NCBI GenBank assembly: GCA_017743475.1
Contig: JAGHYV010000049.1
Span: 1 to 36,691 of the forward strand
Direction of reading: 5' to 3'
Origin: Roseiflexus sp.
GTDB lineage: Bacteria; Chloroflexota; Chloroflexia; Chloroflexales; Roseiflexaceae
DNA length: 36,691 nt
Of the stretch, positions 16,065 to 24,662 are shown in pieces (the first letter of the stretch is position 1; each line of letters starts with the position of its first letter). The notes beneath the pieces were generated by a model. It had not been told where the DNA came from. It saw nothing but the letters and a program-made list of their open reading frames with translations, and did no database searches. The position numbers and the translations under genes are program-made.

Positions 16065-16097
16065 TAGACCGGATGTGCTATCGAATGTCGCAGACGA

Positions 16098-16595
16098 TCA
16101 GACTGTCTCTGGCTCCGGAGGCAACTGGATTGCCCCTTCCTCTCCCTCAACGACGACATTGACCACTGCCTCGACGCCCGCCATCAAGCGAATGGTTACC
16201 GGATAGATACCAATGCGCTTGATCGGCTCTTCCAGTTGGACCTTGCGGCGGTCGAATTCTACGCCGAGGATCTCGCCAATCTTCTCGGCGATATCGCTGC
16301 TGGTGATCGAACCGTACAACCGGTCGAGTTCACCAACGCGCGCAGTGAAGCGCAGGGTTTGCCCGTGCAGGCGTGCAACAATTGCCTGCGCATCGCGGCG
16401 CGCCGCTTCTTCGCGCCGCCGCTGCGCGGCGAGGCGCTCTTCGGCCTGCCTGATCTGTCCGCGCGTTGCCAGCACCGCCATCCCGCGCGGAATAAGATAA
16501 TTGCGGCCATATCCGCCGGACACTTCACGGATCTCGCCAGCAGTGCCAAGATTGGCAACGTCTTGTGTCAACACAACTTTGATTTTGCTCCCCAC
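16098..16595 (-). CDS. rplI: 50S ribosomal protein L9
   Basis: L9 binds 23S rRNA at the base of the L1 stalk. The N-terminal domain KVVLTQDVANLGTAGEIREVSGGYGRNYLIPRG-type sequence is unmistakable (about residues 4-36), followed by the long connecting helix and the C-terminal domain. The frame opens at 16670, but GTG 16595 has AGGAG seven bases upstream and gives the normal L9 start; this makes 165 aa, with a short acidic C-terminal tail. rpsF, ssb and rpsR, which often precede it, are absent. Confidence 0.94.
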   Translation of the reverse strand: MGSKIKVVLTQDVANLGTAGEIREVSGGYGRNYLIPRGMAVLATRGQIRQAEERLAAQRRREEAARRDAQAIVARLHGQTLRFTARVGELDRLYGSITSSDIAEKIGEILGVEFDRRKVQLEEPIKRIGIYPVTIRLMAGVEAVVNVVVEGEEGAIQLPPEPETV

Positions 16596-16683
16596 AGTCA
16601 GGCTCCTGCAAAGATATTCTGCCAGATAACAATAAGGAAGCGCCGTTGCCAGCCAGGGCATCGGGCGCATTCAAACAGCGACT

Positions 16684-16712
16684 ATAGTATCACAGGATTG
16701 CCAGGAGCGCAA
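16684..16712 (-). promoter_or_regulatory. Probable promoter of the rplI-dnaB group
   Basis: On the minus strand, TTGCGC (16707-16712) and TACTAT (16684-16689) are 17 bp apart, about 90 bp upstream of the rplI GTG. Both hexamers match the consensus only partly. Confidence 0.45.
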
Positions 16713-16769
16713 CGGGCGCGAGTGTCAAGGGTCGTAACTATACTATTCACGCCTGGAGTGACACACACG

Positions 16770-16829
16770 CCTGGAAGCATTATCCTGCGTTCGTCACGTC
16801 TGCGAGGGCAGGATGCACTCGCTTCCAGG
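16770..16829. repeat. 60-nt inverted-repeat element
   Basis: CCTGGAAGC (16770-16778) pairs with GCTTCCAGG (16821-16829), and ATCCTGC (16782-16788) pairs with GCAGGAT (16808-16814), giving a long imperfect hairpin. Its right arm holds AGGGCAGGATGC, also found at 4401-4412, so it may be one copy of a dispersed intergenic repeat. It lies downstream of the HAD gene and could act as a 3' end structure. Confidence 0.6.
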
Positions 16830-16962
16830 AGAAATACGAACGTTTATCGAGAGTCGCGCTGCTGACACTCGAAAACTCTGCTATCTAGCAATGCCGTGTG
16901 TTGCTGAGAGCAATCTGTCTGGCTCTTTTGTCACCCGGAACGATAATACAACTACCCATATC

Positions 16963-17622
16963 TCAGGATGCACAGGCATGAATAATTGCTGCAAGATCGT
17001 GCAACCCTTCGACTACAGCGATCGGTTGGGGAGTGTCGGGCGGTAACGTCGCCCCGTGGCGATTGACCCAGATAGCGCGCATGCCTGCCATAGCCGCTCC
17101 GTGCAGGTCGTGTTCGGGCGAATCGCCGACGAAGATTGCTTCATGGGGCGCAACTGCCAGGGCGCGCAGTGCAATGTGAAAGATCTGTGGGTCCGGCTTG
17201 GCGCAGCCGACTTCTTCTGAGACGATGATTGCGTGCATATACGAGGATAAGTGGAAGCGCTCAATCTTCGGGCGCTGCGACCATGACGGTCCGTTCGTTA
17301 CAAGAGCGAGACGATAGCGCGCGCCAAGGTCTGTTAGCAACGCTGGCGCTTCTGGATCAAGGGTGAGCGTATCGAACCAGATATCACGGTAGCGCGTGGA
17401 AGCGTCGTCGATAATACGCTGATCGATAATTCCCTGGGTGCGCAGAAAGTCGGGCAATTGCTCAATCCAGATCTTCGCAGCCAGCGCTGTGTGCACCAGC
17501 GTCTCCAGATCGTAGCGCGTATATGCGGCAACGTTCGCCAGTGCACTGCGCAGGCAGGCGATCCAGTGCGCCCGGAGATCGTACAGGGTGTTATCGAGAT
17601 CAAAAAGCACGGCGCGGATCAT
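16963..17622 (-). CDS. HAD-superfamily hydrolase
   Basis: The 219-aa product shows all four HAD motifs: DLDNTLYD near the N-terminus (nucleophile D8, general acid D10), VTNG (motif II), the lysine in GCAKPDP (motif III) and VGDSPEHDLHGA (motif IV). A helical cap domain lies between motifs I and II, as in haloacid-dehalogenase/phosphoglycolate-phosphatase-like enzymes. The substrate is not evident. The frame opens at 17655, inside the upstream gene, but ATG 17622 has AAGGA and gives the family's usual N-terminus. It lies 20 bp after the metallo-hydrolase gene, so the two are likely co-transcribed. Confidence 0.88.
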   Translation of the reverse strand: MIRAVLFDLDNTLYDLRAHWIACLRSALANVAAYTRYDLETLVHTALAAKIWIEQLPDFLRTQGIIDQRIIDDASTRYRDIWFDTLTLDPEAPALLTDLGARYRLALVTNGPSWSQRPKIERFHLSSYMHAIIVSEEVGCAKPDPQIFHIALRALAVAPHEAIFVGDSPEHDLHGAAMAGMRAIWVNRHGATLPPDTPQPIAVVEGLHDLAAIIHACAS

Positions 17623-17642
17623 AGGGTTGTGATCCTTCTCAT

Positions 17643-18608
17643 TCAGCAGATGCATCGTCGCCAGGAGTACCGTCCACTATCATGTTCGACCAGTTCAATG
17701 CGTCTCTGCGTTGCCAGATATTCCAGGTGTGCCAGCGTTTCTGCCATAGCAAAGCGTATCTGGTGTGATGTGAGTTCCTGGAGTGGAAACACTGCCGTGC
17801 ATACATCGTATGCAGTCGCTCCTGCACCAACGGCGCGTTCCATAGCTGCCAGACGCTCGGCGTGATGGATGCGCAGTTCTTCAAGGCGTTCATGGAAGCG
17901 TGTGATCGGCGGTCCGTGTCCCGGCAATGCCAATGCCACGTCAAGTTTCGCCAGGCGGTCGAGCGATGCGAGAAACTGCGCCAGGGGATTGCCGTGCGTC
18001 CGTCCCCACAGCCCAACGTTGGGCGTAATTTTAGTCAGCACTGCATCGCCGCAGATCAGCAGGCGTTCTTCTGCGCAGTAGAACACCAGATGATCGTCGC
18101 TGTGTCCGGGCGTTGCAACCGGCACGAATACGCGCTTGCCGATTGTCAACGGCTCACCAGCCGAAAGATAGGTCAAGACGACCGGTGTTGGATGAGTCAT
18201 CAAGCGCAGGTTGACGATATCTTCCGTAACAGTTGCCATCAGGTCGCATGGCATTCCGTGCGCACCAAAGAAAGTAGCGGTTATCTCGTGAGCGCGTGAG
18301 TCGCTGTGCCACTGGGCTCGGGCAAATGCCGCTTCGCCTGCTGAAAGCGCCACTGGTGCACCAGACAGGCTCTGGAGCCAGCCCGCCATGCCATAGTGAT
18401 CGGGATGTGCGTGGGTCAGAACAATGCGCCGGATCAGTGCCGGATCGACGCCATATCGGTTGAATGCTTCGCGCCATGCTGCCTGACCTGGCGGATAATT
18501 GAGTCCAGCGTCGATAATTGTCCATCCATCATCATCACGCATCAGGTAGGCATTCACGATTCGCAATGGGAATGGCAGCGGCAACTGAACCTGATGGATA
18601 CCTTCCAT
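17643..18608 (-). CDS. Metallo-beta-lactamase-fold hydrolase
   Basis: The 321-aa product has the dizinc-binding HAHPDH motif (about 66-71), then GHSDDH, GDAVL and LPGHGPPI, in the order of the glyoxalase II/LACTB2-like branch. A C-terminal segment of about 60 residues (HHAERLAAM...HQIRFAMAETLAHLEYL) looks like the winged-helix tail of that branch. The substrate is unknown; thioesters, nucleic acids and lactones are all possible. ATG 18608 has AAAGG nine bases upstream; the open frame to 18647 would cross the start of the divergent gene's leader. Confidence 0.87.
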   Translation of the reverse strand: MEGIHQVQLPLPFPLRIVNAYLMRDDDGWTIIDAGLNYPPGQAAWREAFNRYGVDPALIRRIVLTHAHPDHYGMAGWLQSLSGAPVALSAGEAAFARAQWHSDSRAHEITATFFGAHGMPCDLMATVTEDIVNLRLMTHPTPVVLTYLSAGEPLTIGKRVFVPVATPGHSDDHLVFYCAEERLLICGDAVLTKITPNVGLWGRTHGNPLAQFLASLDRLAKLDVALALPGHGPPITRFHERLEELRIHHAERLAAMERAVGAGATAYDVCTAVFPLQELTSHQIRFAMAETLAHLEYLATQRRIELVEHDSGRYSWRRCIC

Positions 18609-18649
18609 GGTATCATGCCTTTCGTACAACAGATCATCAAGGACCATGC

Positions 18650-19423
18650 GTGATCGACATCGACATTGAAGAATTGCAGATTTGGGCTCGCGAATGCGGT
18701 GACATTGCGCTGCGCCTGTTCAATCGAGTCAAAGCTCAACGCAAAGCCGACAACAGCCCGGTCACTGAAGCGGATGTAATGATTGAGCGGATGCTGGTCG
18801 AACGTCTCGCACAGCGCTACCCGGATCACGGCATTATCGGCGAGGAGCAGACAAAGATTGACACTACCAAAGAGTACGTATGGGCGCTCGACCCAATTGA
18901 TGGAACCGCATCGTTCGTCGCGGGTCTGCCGGTGTGGGGGATTTCGATCGGGTTGTTGCATCGCGGGGTTCCGTGTGCAGGACTGTTTTACATGCCCCTG
19001 ACTGACGACTGTTACTGGGCGCTTGGGGATCGTGCATTCCTTGGTCAGCAAACGATTAGCGTTGTTGTGGCGGCAGATCACGAATGGAACAGTGAAGACT
19101 GGCTGGCTATCCCCTCTGACGCGCATCGTCGGCTCGACATCGATTTCATTGGTAAGACGCGCAGCCTGGGTTCTGCTGCTGCCGCGATCTGTTACGTGGC
19201 ACGCGGTTCGGCGCTGGGTGCCGTTCTAACCTACGCAACCATCTGGGACCTGGCGGGCGGGATTGCGATTCTGAAGGCTGCTGGCGGTGTCGGCGTCACT
19301 CTGTCGGGTGTACCGCTCGATAACGTCGCACTGCTGGAAGGACGGGTCATACGCGAGCCATTGCTATTTGGCGCTCCGGGCACTGTCGAGGCGCTCCGTT
19401 GCCGTATTCGGGCGCGTCGCTGA
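18650..19423 (+). CDS. Inositol-monophosphatase-family phosphatase
   Basis: The 257-aa product has the metal-dependent sugar/inositol phosphatase fold: SPVTEAD (36-42), GEE (64-66), DPIDGTASF (81-89) and WDLAGG (199-204). The usual DPIDGT-x-N-F has serine in place of asparagine, seen also in histidinol-phosphatase-like and other subgroups, so the exact substrate (inositol-P, histidinol-P, fructose-1,6-bisP or PAP) cannot be set. The frame opens at 18518, but that part is antisense to the neighbouring gene; GTG 18650 has AAGGA six bases upstream. It is divergent from the metallo-hydrolase gene with only 41 bp between starts. Confidence 0.88.
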   Translation: MIDIDIEELQIWARECGDIALRLFNRVKAQRKADNSPVTEADVMIERMLVERLAQRYPDHGIIGEEQTKIDTTKEYVWALDPIDGTASFVAGLPVWGISIGLLHRGVPCAGLFYMPLTDDCYWALGDRAFLGQQTISVVVAADHEWNSEDWLAIPSDAHRRLDIDFIGKTRSLGSAAAAICYVARGSALGAVLTYATIWDLAGGIAILKAAGGVGVTLSGVPLDNVALLEGRVIREPLLFGAPGTVEALRCRIRARR

Positions 19424-19432
19424 AATCAACAG

Positions 19433-19470
19433 AACAGTTCGGAGGGAGGTTTCCCTCCGAACTGTTTTCT
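19433..19470. terminator. Bidirectional terminator between convergent genes
   Basis: A perfect 14-bp stem (19433-19446 with 19453-19466) with a 6-nt loop lies between the phosphatase stop and the rpsI stop. TTCTTG follows on the plus strand and TCTGTTGATTT on the minus strand, so it can serve both the phosphatase gene and the end of the ribosomal cluster. Confidence 0.82.
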
Positions 19471-19491
19471 TGCACCGTACCTTGAACCAGA

Positions 19492-19890
19492 CTATCGCTT
19501 CGTGTACTGCGGCCGCTTGCGCGCGCGCTTGAAACCGGCTTTCTTACGTTCTTTCATGCGTGGATCGCGCGTGATCAGCCCGGCCTTCTTCAGCGTAGGG
19601 CGGAAATCGGGATTGGCATCGAGCAGGGCGCGGGTGATACCATGACGCACTGCCTGCGCCTGCCCGCTAATGCCGCCGCCGCGCACCTTAACCAGCACAT
19701 TGTAGGTGCCGATTGTACCGGTCAGTTCTAGCGGTTTAAGAATCTCACGGGCGTACAACTCGCGCGTGCCGAAGTACTCGCGGATCGACTTGCCATTGAC
19801 GATGATCTCACCGCTGCCGGGAAACAACCGGACCCGCGCCACAGCAGTCTTACGGCGTCCTGTTCCCTGAAAATAGCGCTTTTCGATCAT
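19492..19890 (-). CDS. rpsI: 30S ribosomal protein S9
   Basis: The 132-aa product is S9: [14 protein letters not shown] at the start, [15 protein letters not shown] in the middle and the conserved basic tail ending QYTKR that reaches the P-site tRNA. It is the last gene of the long minus-strand ribosomal cluster, 21 bp after rplM, and is followed by the bidirectional terminator. Confidence 0.98.
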   Translation of the reverse strand: MIEKRYFQGTGRRKTAVARVRLFPGSGEIIVNGKSIREYFGTRELYAREILKPLELTGTIGTYNVLVKVRGGGISGQAQAVRHGITRALLDANPDFRPTLKKAGLITRDPRMKERKKAGFKRARKRPQYTKR

Positions 19891-19911
19891 GGGTTGCTCC
19901 AGTACACACTG

Positions 19912-20352
19912 CTAGCCGCGAGGTCGCGGTTGGTAGACTTTTGGTTGCTGTGCCGCGTGCGGATGTTTTGGTCCGGCATAAATCTTCAGTTTCGTCAACT
20001 GCCGACGTCCCAGGCGAGTTTTGGGCAGCATACCTTTCACGGCAAAGCGCAGCACACGCTCTGGATGCTTTGCCATCAACTGCTTAAATGATACCGCCTT
20101 GAACCCGCCGGGGTAGTTCGAGTGGCGGTAATACATTTTCTGCTCCGGCTTCTTACCAGTTAGCCGGATACGTTCGGCATTGACGACGATCACGAAGTCA
20201 CCGCCATCGATATACGGGCTAAACGTCGGTTTGTGCTTGCCGCGCAGCAGGGTTGCAATCTGCGTTGCGAGCCGACCGAGAGTCTGGTTCGTCGCATCGA
20301 TCACATACCAATCGCGCTGCACTTCCGACGCCTTTTGCGCGTAGGTTTTCAT
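19912..20352 (-). CDS. rplM: 50S ribosomal protein L13
   Basis: The 146-aa product matches L13, an early-assembly 23S rRNA-binding protein: [15 protein letters not shown] near the N-terminus, [18 protein letters not shown] in the middle and [13 protein letters not shown] in the second half. The rplM-rpsI pair is a standard unit; here it is joined to the alpha operon through truA, which ends 14 bp upstream. GAGGAT precedes the ATG. Confidence 0.98.
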   Translation of the reverse strand: MKTYAQKASEVQRDWYVIDATNQTLGRLATQIATLLRGKHKPTFSPYIDGGDFVIVVNAERIRLTGKKPEQKMYYRHSNYPGGFKAVSFKQLMAKHPERVLRFAVKGMLPKTRLGRRQLTKLKIYAGPKHPHAAQQPKVYQPRPRG

Positions 20353-20366
20353 AGTTGCATCCTCAT

Positions 20367-21161
20367 CTAAGGTACTCCATGCAGTGCGGCAGGTTCGTCC
20401 GACGTACCCTTTCCATCTTCCGGATAGCGCACTGCCATCAGGTAGAGACCGTGTGCTGGCGCTAGCACTCTGGCGCGTCGGTCTTCACCTGCCAGCACTG
20501 CTGCAAACCGGTCGGCGTCGATTCGCCCCTCACCGACCTGAATAAGCGTTCCAACCAGATTCCGCACCATATGGCGGAGGAAAGCATTCGCCGCAATATC
20601 AATCAGCACCAGCGGCTGTCCCCACACTTCAGCACGCGTGCAGCGCGCCTCATAGCAGGTCCGAACCGTCGATCCTTCCTGCGGTCCGTCGCTTAGCGGT
20701 GCAAAATCATGTGTTCCGATCACCTGCCTCACCGCAGCGTCCATTGCGGATGTATCGAGGCGGCGCGGCACGTATGCCGCGTGGCGGCGCAGCAGCGGCG
20801 AGGGCGTGCGACCATTGTCGATGACGTAGCGATATTCACGACGTACTGCCGAGTAGCGTGCATGAAAATCATCGGGTGCTTCCCAGGCGGCAAGAACACC
20901 AACATCTTCTGGCAGAATGCCGTTCAACCCCCGTACAATCGTAGATATCGTATGGCGGGTATCAGTTCGGACATTTGCCACCTGTCCACGGGCATGCACC
21001 CCGGCGTCGGTACGTCCAGCCAGCGTCATCCGGCGGCGCTCACCAGTCAGTTGCTGCCAGGCAGCTTCAAGTACCCCCTGGACCGATCGGCCATTCGTTT
21101 GCCACTGGGAGCCGACAAAATCGGTACCGTCATACTCAATCCGTAACGCGATGTTTCGCAT
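20367..21161 (-). CDS. truA: tRNA pseudouridine(38-40) synthase TruA
   Basis: The 264-aa product is TruA, which makes pseudouridine at tRNA positions 38-40 in the anticodon arm. The catalytic aspartate is D52 in [14 protein letters not shown] (48-61). [13 protein letters not shown] in the C-terminal half is another family block. Its ATG directly abuts the rplQ stop codon (TAA-ATG, no gap), so it is probably translated by reinitiation. rplQ-truA-rplM-rpsI is a common bacterial order. Confidence 0.97.
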   Translation of the reverse strand: MRNIALRIEYDGTDFVGSQWQTNGRSVQGVLEAAWQQLTGERRRMTLAGRTDAGVHARGQVANVRTDTRHTISTIVRGLNGILPEDVGVLAAWEAPDDFHARYSAVRREYRYVIDNGRTPSPLLRRHAAYVPRRLDTSAMDAAVRQVIGTHDFAPLSDGPQEGSTVRTCYEARCTRAEVWGQPLVLIDIAANAFLRHMVRNLVGTLIQVGEGRIDADRFAAVLAGEDRRARVLAPAHGLYLMAVRYPEDGKGTSDEPAALHGVP

Positions 21162-21512
21162 TTAGATCAGTTCGATCTGCACCATCGTTGCGCCATCGCC
21201 CTGGCGCTGCCCCAACTTCGTGATACGGGTAAAACCACTAGTGCGATCGGCATACTCAGTTGGTGCAAAACTGAAGAGCCGACGCATTGCCGTCTTGCTC
21301 GCCAGCCGCGAAAGCGCCATCCGCCGGTTATGGGGCGTATCCTGGCGAGCCAGCGAGATCAACTTTTCTATTTCTGGTTGAACAGCTTTGGCTTTTGCCA
21401 GCGTCGTCCGAATCCGGCGATGCTCGATCAGGGCAATCATCAACCCGCGGATCAACGCCTCACGCTGCTCTTTTTCCCTGCCAAGCTGGTATCCCTTTTT
21501 GCGGTGTCGCAT
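21162..21512 (-). CDS. rplQ: 50S ribosomal protein L17
   Basis: The 116-aa product is L17: MRHRKKGYQLGREKEQREAL at the start, then RIRTTLAKAKAVQPEIEKLI and the closing VQIELI. It sits near the peptide exit tunnel. It follows rpoA by 12 bp, the usual end of the alpha operon. Confidence 0.98.
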   Translation of the reverse strand: MRHRKKGYQLGREKEQREALIRGLMIALIEHRRIRTTLAKAKAVQPEIEKLISLARQDTPHNRRMALSRLASKTAMRRLFSFAPTEYADRTSGFTRITKLGQRQGDGATMVQIELI

Positions 21513-21524
21513 AGCACTTCCTCA

Positions 21525-22496
21525 TCAACCCTCGATCTCTGCACGCGCCGTGTGCGATGTCTGACCGATCCGTGGAATGTAACCGCGTTCAATCAATTTA
21601 TCGCGGATTTCTTCCATCGATTTTTGTCCCAGGTTCCGCACCGACAGCAGTGCCTTTTCGTCCATTTCAAGTACCTGACCAACTTTAGTAATATCGGCGC
21701 GCTTGAGACAGTTGTAGGTACGTGTTGAGAGATCGAGCTCCTCAATCGGTGTATCATAAATATCTGCCGGGATAGCCAGTCCGTTGGGCGCCGCAGCTGG
21801 TTCTGCTTCTTTCGAGACGCGATTGAAGTCGGCAATTGTCTGCGAATACTGAACCAGCACCTGCGCTGCGTGGCTGAGCGCATCACCAGGCTTGATCGTT
21901 CCATCAGTCCAGATTTCGATCAACAGACTATCGATATCGGTCGCCTGCCCCACGCGAATATGTTCAACTACATAATTGACCTTGGGGACAGGAGTAAAGA
22001 TCGCATCAATCGGAATTTCGCCAATTGGCAGTGCGTCGCGCTGATCCGCTGGCAGGTAGCCACGTCCGCGTTCGACCGTCATTTCCATATCAACAGCAGC
22101 ATCGTCGCGATCGATCATACAGATATAGTGGTTAGGATTAACGATTTCGACATTACTAGGCGCATCAATATCCGCAGCGCGAACAATACCTGCGCCGCGC
22201 TTCGACAGCGATATTTTCACAGGACGTTCGGCATAGGAACGCAAACGAACACCTTTGATGTTCAAGACAATCTCAGTGACGTCTTCTCTGACCCCCGGAA
22301 TAGTCGAGAACTCGTGAAATACTCCTTCAATCTTGATCTTCGTAATCGCTGCACCAGGGATGGAGGAGAGCAAAACGCGGCGCAGTGCATTCCCGAGCGT
22401 ATGCCCATACCCTGGATCGAGCGGCTCAATTTTGAACCGTCCGTAATTTTCAGCAGCAGTAACGACTTCAACCTTTGGCATGGCGATATCCAGCAT
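21525..22496 (-). CDS. rpoA: RNA polymerase alpha subunit
   Basis: The 323-aa product has the dimerising N-terminal domain (FKIEPLDPGYGHTLGNALRRVLLSSIPG) that nucleates RNA polymerase assembly, a linker near residue 235-250 and the C-terminal DNA- and activator-binding domain (IEELDLSTRTYNCLKRA, then VRNLGQKSMEEI). The frame opens at 22538, but ATG 22496 has AAAGGAGG five bases upstream. The 93-nt spacer before it can fold into a 9-bp stem, listed separately. Confidence 0.98.
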   Translation of the reverse strand: MLDIAMPKVEVVTAAENYGRFKIEPLDPGYGHTLGNALRRVLLSSIPGAAITKIKIEGVFHEFSTIPGVREDVTEIVLNIKGVRLRSYAERPVKISLSKRGAGIVRAADIDAPSNVEIVNPNHYICMIDRDDAAVDMEMTVERGRGYLPADQRDALPIGEIPIDAIFTPVPKVNYVVEHIRVGQATDIDSLLIEIWTDGTIKPGDALSHAAQVLVQYSQTIADFNRVSKEAEPAAAPNGLAIPADIYDTPIEELDLSTRTYNCLKRADITKVGQVLEMDEKALLSVRNLGQKSMEEIRDKLIERGYIPRIGQTSHTARAEIEG

Positions 22497-22527
22497 AATC
22501 GCCTCCTTTTCTGGCCGATCACATGAT

Positions 22528-22583
22528 CCGGGTTCCACGCGATAATCATGCCAGCGTTCCGCTGTGCAGCGTCAGGAACCCGG
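22528..22583 (-). promoter_or_regulatory. Structured spacer between rpsD and rpoA
   Basis: CCGGGTTCC (22528-22536) pairs perfectly with GGAACCCGG (22575-22583), with smaller alternative stems such as AGCG-TTC-CGCT inside the loop. It lies just upstream of the rpoA Shine-Dalgarno site, so it may modulate rpoA translation or mRNA processing. The role is inference from position. Confidence 0.5.
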
Positions 22584-22589
22584 AACCGA

Positions 22590-23210
22590 TCAGCGACTGT
22601 AGAACTCAACAATCAATTGTTCGTTGATGCCCGGCTCTGCATCTTCACGACGCGGCATCGCGACCACCTCACCAGAAAGATCCGCTGGATTCAGGCGGAG
22701 CCAATCGGGTGTTTTGTGGCGCGCGAGCGCACCGCTATCGATCAGATTCTTAAAGTATGTGCGACGGCGGCTCTCCGGTCGAACGGCTATCGTTTCCCCG
22801 ACATTCACCGTATACGACGGGATATTCGTTTTCCGCCCGTTCACGGTAATATGCCCGTGGGAGACCAGTTGCCGCGCCTGGGCACGGGTGGTTGCGAAGC
22901 CCAGGCGATACACGACATTATCGAGTCGCCGCTCGAGCAAAATAAGTAGGTACGCGCCAGTCTCACCAGGAAAGCGTTGCGCCTTCTCGAAAGTACGGCG
23001 AAACTGGCGTTCCAGCACGCCGTAGATATAGCGCGCCTTCTGTTTTTCGAGCAGTTGCAACCCATAATCCGACACCTGCCGTCGGCGCGCCGACGGCCCA
23101 TGCTGACCAGGAGGAAACGGCCGTTTTGCCAGGATGCGTTGCCCCTTATCTGTAATGCCGATCCCCAGACGTCGGCTGACTTTTCCTACAGGTCCCAGAT
23201 AGCGAGCCAT
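22590..23210 (-). CDS. rpsD: 30S ribosomal protein S4
   Basis: The 206-aa product is S4, which nucleates 30S assembly on 16S rRNA and in E. coli represses the alpha operon. [16 protein letters not shown] shows the zinc-free form: the four N-terminal cysteines of the C+ type are missing. The S4 RNA-binding domain is clear ([22 protein letters not shown] with SHGHITVNG). TTG 23213 and ATG 23210 are both possible; GGAG six bases upstream favours ATG 23210. Confidence 0.98.
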   Translation of the reverse strand: MARYLGPVGKVSRRLGIGITDKGQRILAKRPFPPGQHGPSARRRQVSDYGLQLLEKQKARYIYGVLERQFRRTFEKAQRFPGETGAYLLILLERRLDNVVYRLGFATTRAQARQLVSHGHITVNGRKTNIPSYTVNVGETIAVRPESRRRTYFKNLIDSGALARHKTPDWLRLNPADLSGEVVAMPRREDAEPGINEQLIVEFYSR

Positions 23211-23231
23211 CAATCACTCCTCAGTCATCTC

Positions 23232-23651
23232 TCAGACACGCCGGCGCTTGGGCGGTCGGCAACCATTGTGTGGAATCGGCGTCACGTCGGTGATCGCAGT
23301 CACCTGCAAGCCAGCTGCCTGCAGCGACCGGATCGCCGCTTCGCGTCCAGCGCCCGGTCCTTTCACGAAGACTTCAACCTGACGCATGCCGTTCTCCATC
23401 GCCTTGCGTGCCGCATTTTCAGCTGCCACCTGAGCTGCATACGGCGTGCTTTTGCGGGATCCTTTGAAGCCACTCTGTCCGGCGCTTGACCAGCAGATCA
23501 CATTCCCGGACGAATCGGTGATTGTAACAATCGTATTGTTAAATGTGCTCTGGATATGCGCCTGACCGCGCGGCACATTCTTCTTTTCACGGCGTTTGCC
23601 ACGCTGTCGTTTAGTTGGGGTTGCCGAACTTTTTGCTGCTTGCTTTGCCAT
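23232..23651 (-). CDS. rpsK: 30S ribosomal protein S11
   Basis: The 139-aa product is S11, part of the 30S platform: [38 protein letters not shown] and the C-terminal [18 protein letters not shown]. The N-terminus has a basic extension of about 20 residues. The frame opens at 23708, but ATG 23651 with GGGAG upstream is the family start. Confidence 0.98.
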   Translation of the reverse strand: MAKQAAKSSATPTKRQRGKRREKKNVPRGQAHIQSTFNNTIVTITDSSGNVICWSSAGQSGFKGSRKSTPYAAQVAAENAARKAMENGMRQVEVFVKGPGAGREAAIRSLQAAGLQVTAITDVTPIPHNGCRPPKRRRV

Positions 23652-23728
23652 GCTATCTCCCTGCCCTGCTGCGCCGGATGCACGATTGCATCGCCGGTGT
23701 ACGTGCAATCGTTATCCAGCAACACAGC

Positions 23729-24112
23729 TTACTTCTTCACTGTCTTCTTCTTGATGCCAATCGCTGGACCTCGGCGACCGCGGCGGGTGCGCGCATTGGT
23801 GCGGGTGCGCTGACCGCGCACTGGCATGCCTTTGCGATGACGCAGACCGCGGTAGCAACCGATGTCCATCAGGCGCTTGATATTCATCTGGATTTCGCGG
23901 CGCAGATCGCCTTCGACGCGATACTCACGCTCGACAATTTCACGGATCCGTGAAATCTCCTCTTCGGTTAGATCGCGTACTCGGGTTGCGGGGTTGACGT
24001 TTGCTTTACGCAGCACCTCAGCCCCGTTAGAGCGCCCGATACCGAAGATATACGTAATGGCGATTTCGATCCGTTTGTTGCGCGGGAGATCAACCCCTGC
24101 AATGCGTGCCAT
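23729..24112 (-). CDS. rpsM: 30S ribosomal protein S13
   Basis: The 127-aa product is S13 of the 30S head, which contacts S19 and the P-site t[25 protein letters not shown]-like start, [17 protein letters not shown] block and a lysine-rich tail (GIKKKTVKK). GAGGAG precedes the ATG. A hairpin (24134-24158) lies in the 102-nt gap to rpmJ. Confidence 0.98.
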   Translation of the reverse strand: MARIAGVDLPRNKRIEIAITYIFGIGRSNGAEVLRKANVNPATRVRDLTEEEISRIREIVEREYRVEGDLRREIQMNIKRLMDIGCYRGLRHRKGMPVRGQRTRTNARTRRGRRGPAIGIKKKTVKK

Positions 24113-24133
24113 ACGCTCCTCTTACTGACTGAT

Positions 24134-24158
24134 GTTGCGCGCCGCCAGGCGACGCAAC
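24134..24158 (-). other. Hairpin in the rpmJ-rpsM spacer
   Basis: GTTGCG (24134-24139) pairs with CGCAAC (24153-24158), with an inner GCC/GGC pair. It sits upstream of rpsM, where E. coli has the S4-binding alpha-operon leader, but I see no evidence that it is the same structure. Confidence 0.4.
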
Positions 24159-24214
24159 CGCACATCTCCTGCGGAACGATGCATTTCACCTCATCGATCC
24201 GCCTCCTCTAACGT

Positions 24215-24331
24215 TCATCCCTGGCGCTGCTTATGCTTGGGTTGTCGGCTACAGATAACGCGTAGCACACCCTTGCGTTTGATAACGCGGCAATATTCGC
24301 AGCGCGGCTTGACCGACGCTCGAACTTTCAT
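24215..24331 (-). CDS. rpmJ: 50S ribosomal protein L36
   Basis: This short gene encodes 38 aa that read as L36 from start to end: [20 protein letters not shown], then [18 protein letters not shown]. It is the zinc-binding form, with C11, C14, C27 and H33. The position between infA and rpsM is the standard one. Confidence 0.97.
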   Translation of the reverse strand: MKVRASVKPRCEYCRVIKRKGVLRVICSRQPKHKQRQG

Positions 24332-24379
24332 GCTTGTTCCTTTCTATGCCAACAATCAACAAGATGCAACGTTTCAACA

Positions 24380-24414
24380 AAAGGATACCATCCTTTCTAC
24401 CGCGCCCTGCGCGG
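24380..24414 (-). other. Two tandem hairpins in the infA-rpmJ spacer
   Basis: AAAGGAT-ACC-ATCCTTT (24380-24396) and CCGCGC-CCT-GCGCGG (24400-24414) are two perfect adjacent stem-loops in the 109-nt gap after infA. On the minus strand the second hairpin transcribed ends in only four T, so partial termination or RNA processing is more likely than full termination. Confidence 0.6.
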
Positions 24415-24440
24415 AAGACTCACAAGATACGCTTCTCTGT

Positions 24441-24662
24441 TCACTTGTAGCGATACGTAATGCGCCCGCGCGTCAGATCGTAGGGCGACAATTCGACCAG
24501 CACCCGATCTCCTTTGAGAATGCGAATATAATTCATTCGCATACGACCCGAAATATGAGCCAGCACTTCATGCCCATTTTCAAGCTTTACGCGAAACATG
24601 GCATTTGGCAATGGCTCAGTAATCGTTCCTTCCATCTCGATGACATCTTTTTTTTTGGACAT
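24441..24662 (-). CDS. infA: Translation initiation factor IF-1
   Basis: The 73-aa product is IF-1, an OB-fold protein that occupies the A site during initiation: [41 protein letters not shown] and [19 protein letters not shown] lies upstream. It follows adk directly, 15 bp away, with no map gene between them. Confidence 0.98.
   Translation of the reverse strand: MSKKKDVIEMEGTITEPLPNAMFRVKLENGHEVLAHISGRMRMNYIRILKGDRVLVELSPYDLTRGRITYRYK

Larger units (their letters stand above)
16596..16962. other. Non-coding region upstream of rplI
   Basis: This 367-nt gap separates the HAD gene stop from the rplI start. It contains the probable rplI promoter, the 60-nt inverted repeat at 16770-16829 and otherwise no credible gene. 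Bases 16830-16962 show only a weak AGAGC/GCTCT pair before TTTTG (16907-16929). Confidence 0.7.

Noticed and set aside
16712-16717. Perfect TTGACA on the minus strand upstream of rplI
   Set aside because: No -10-like sequence lies at a normal distance; the TTGCGC/TACTAT pair fits better.
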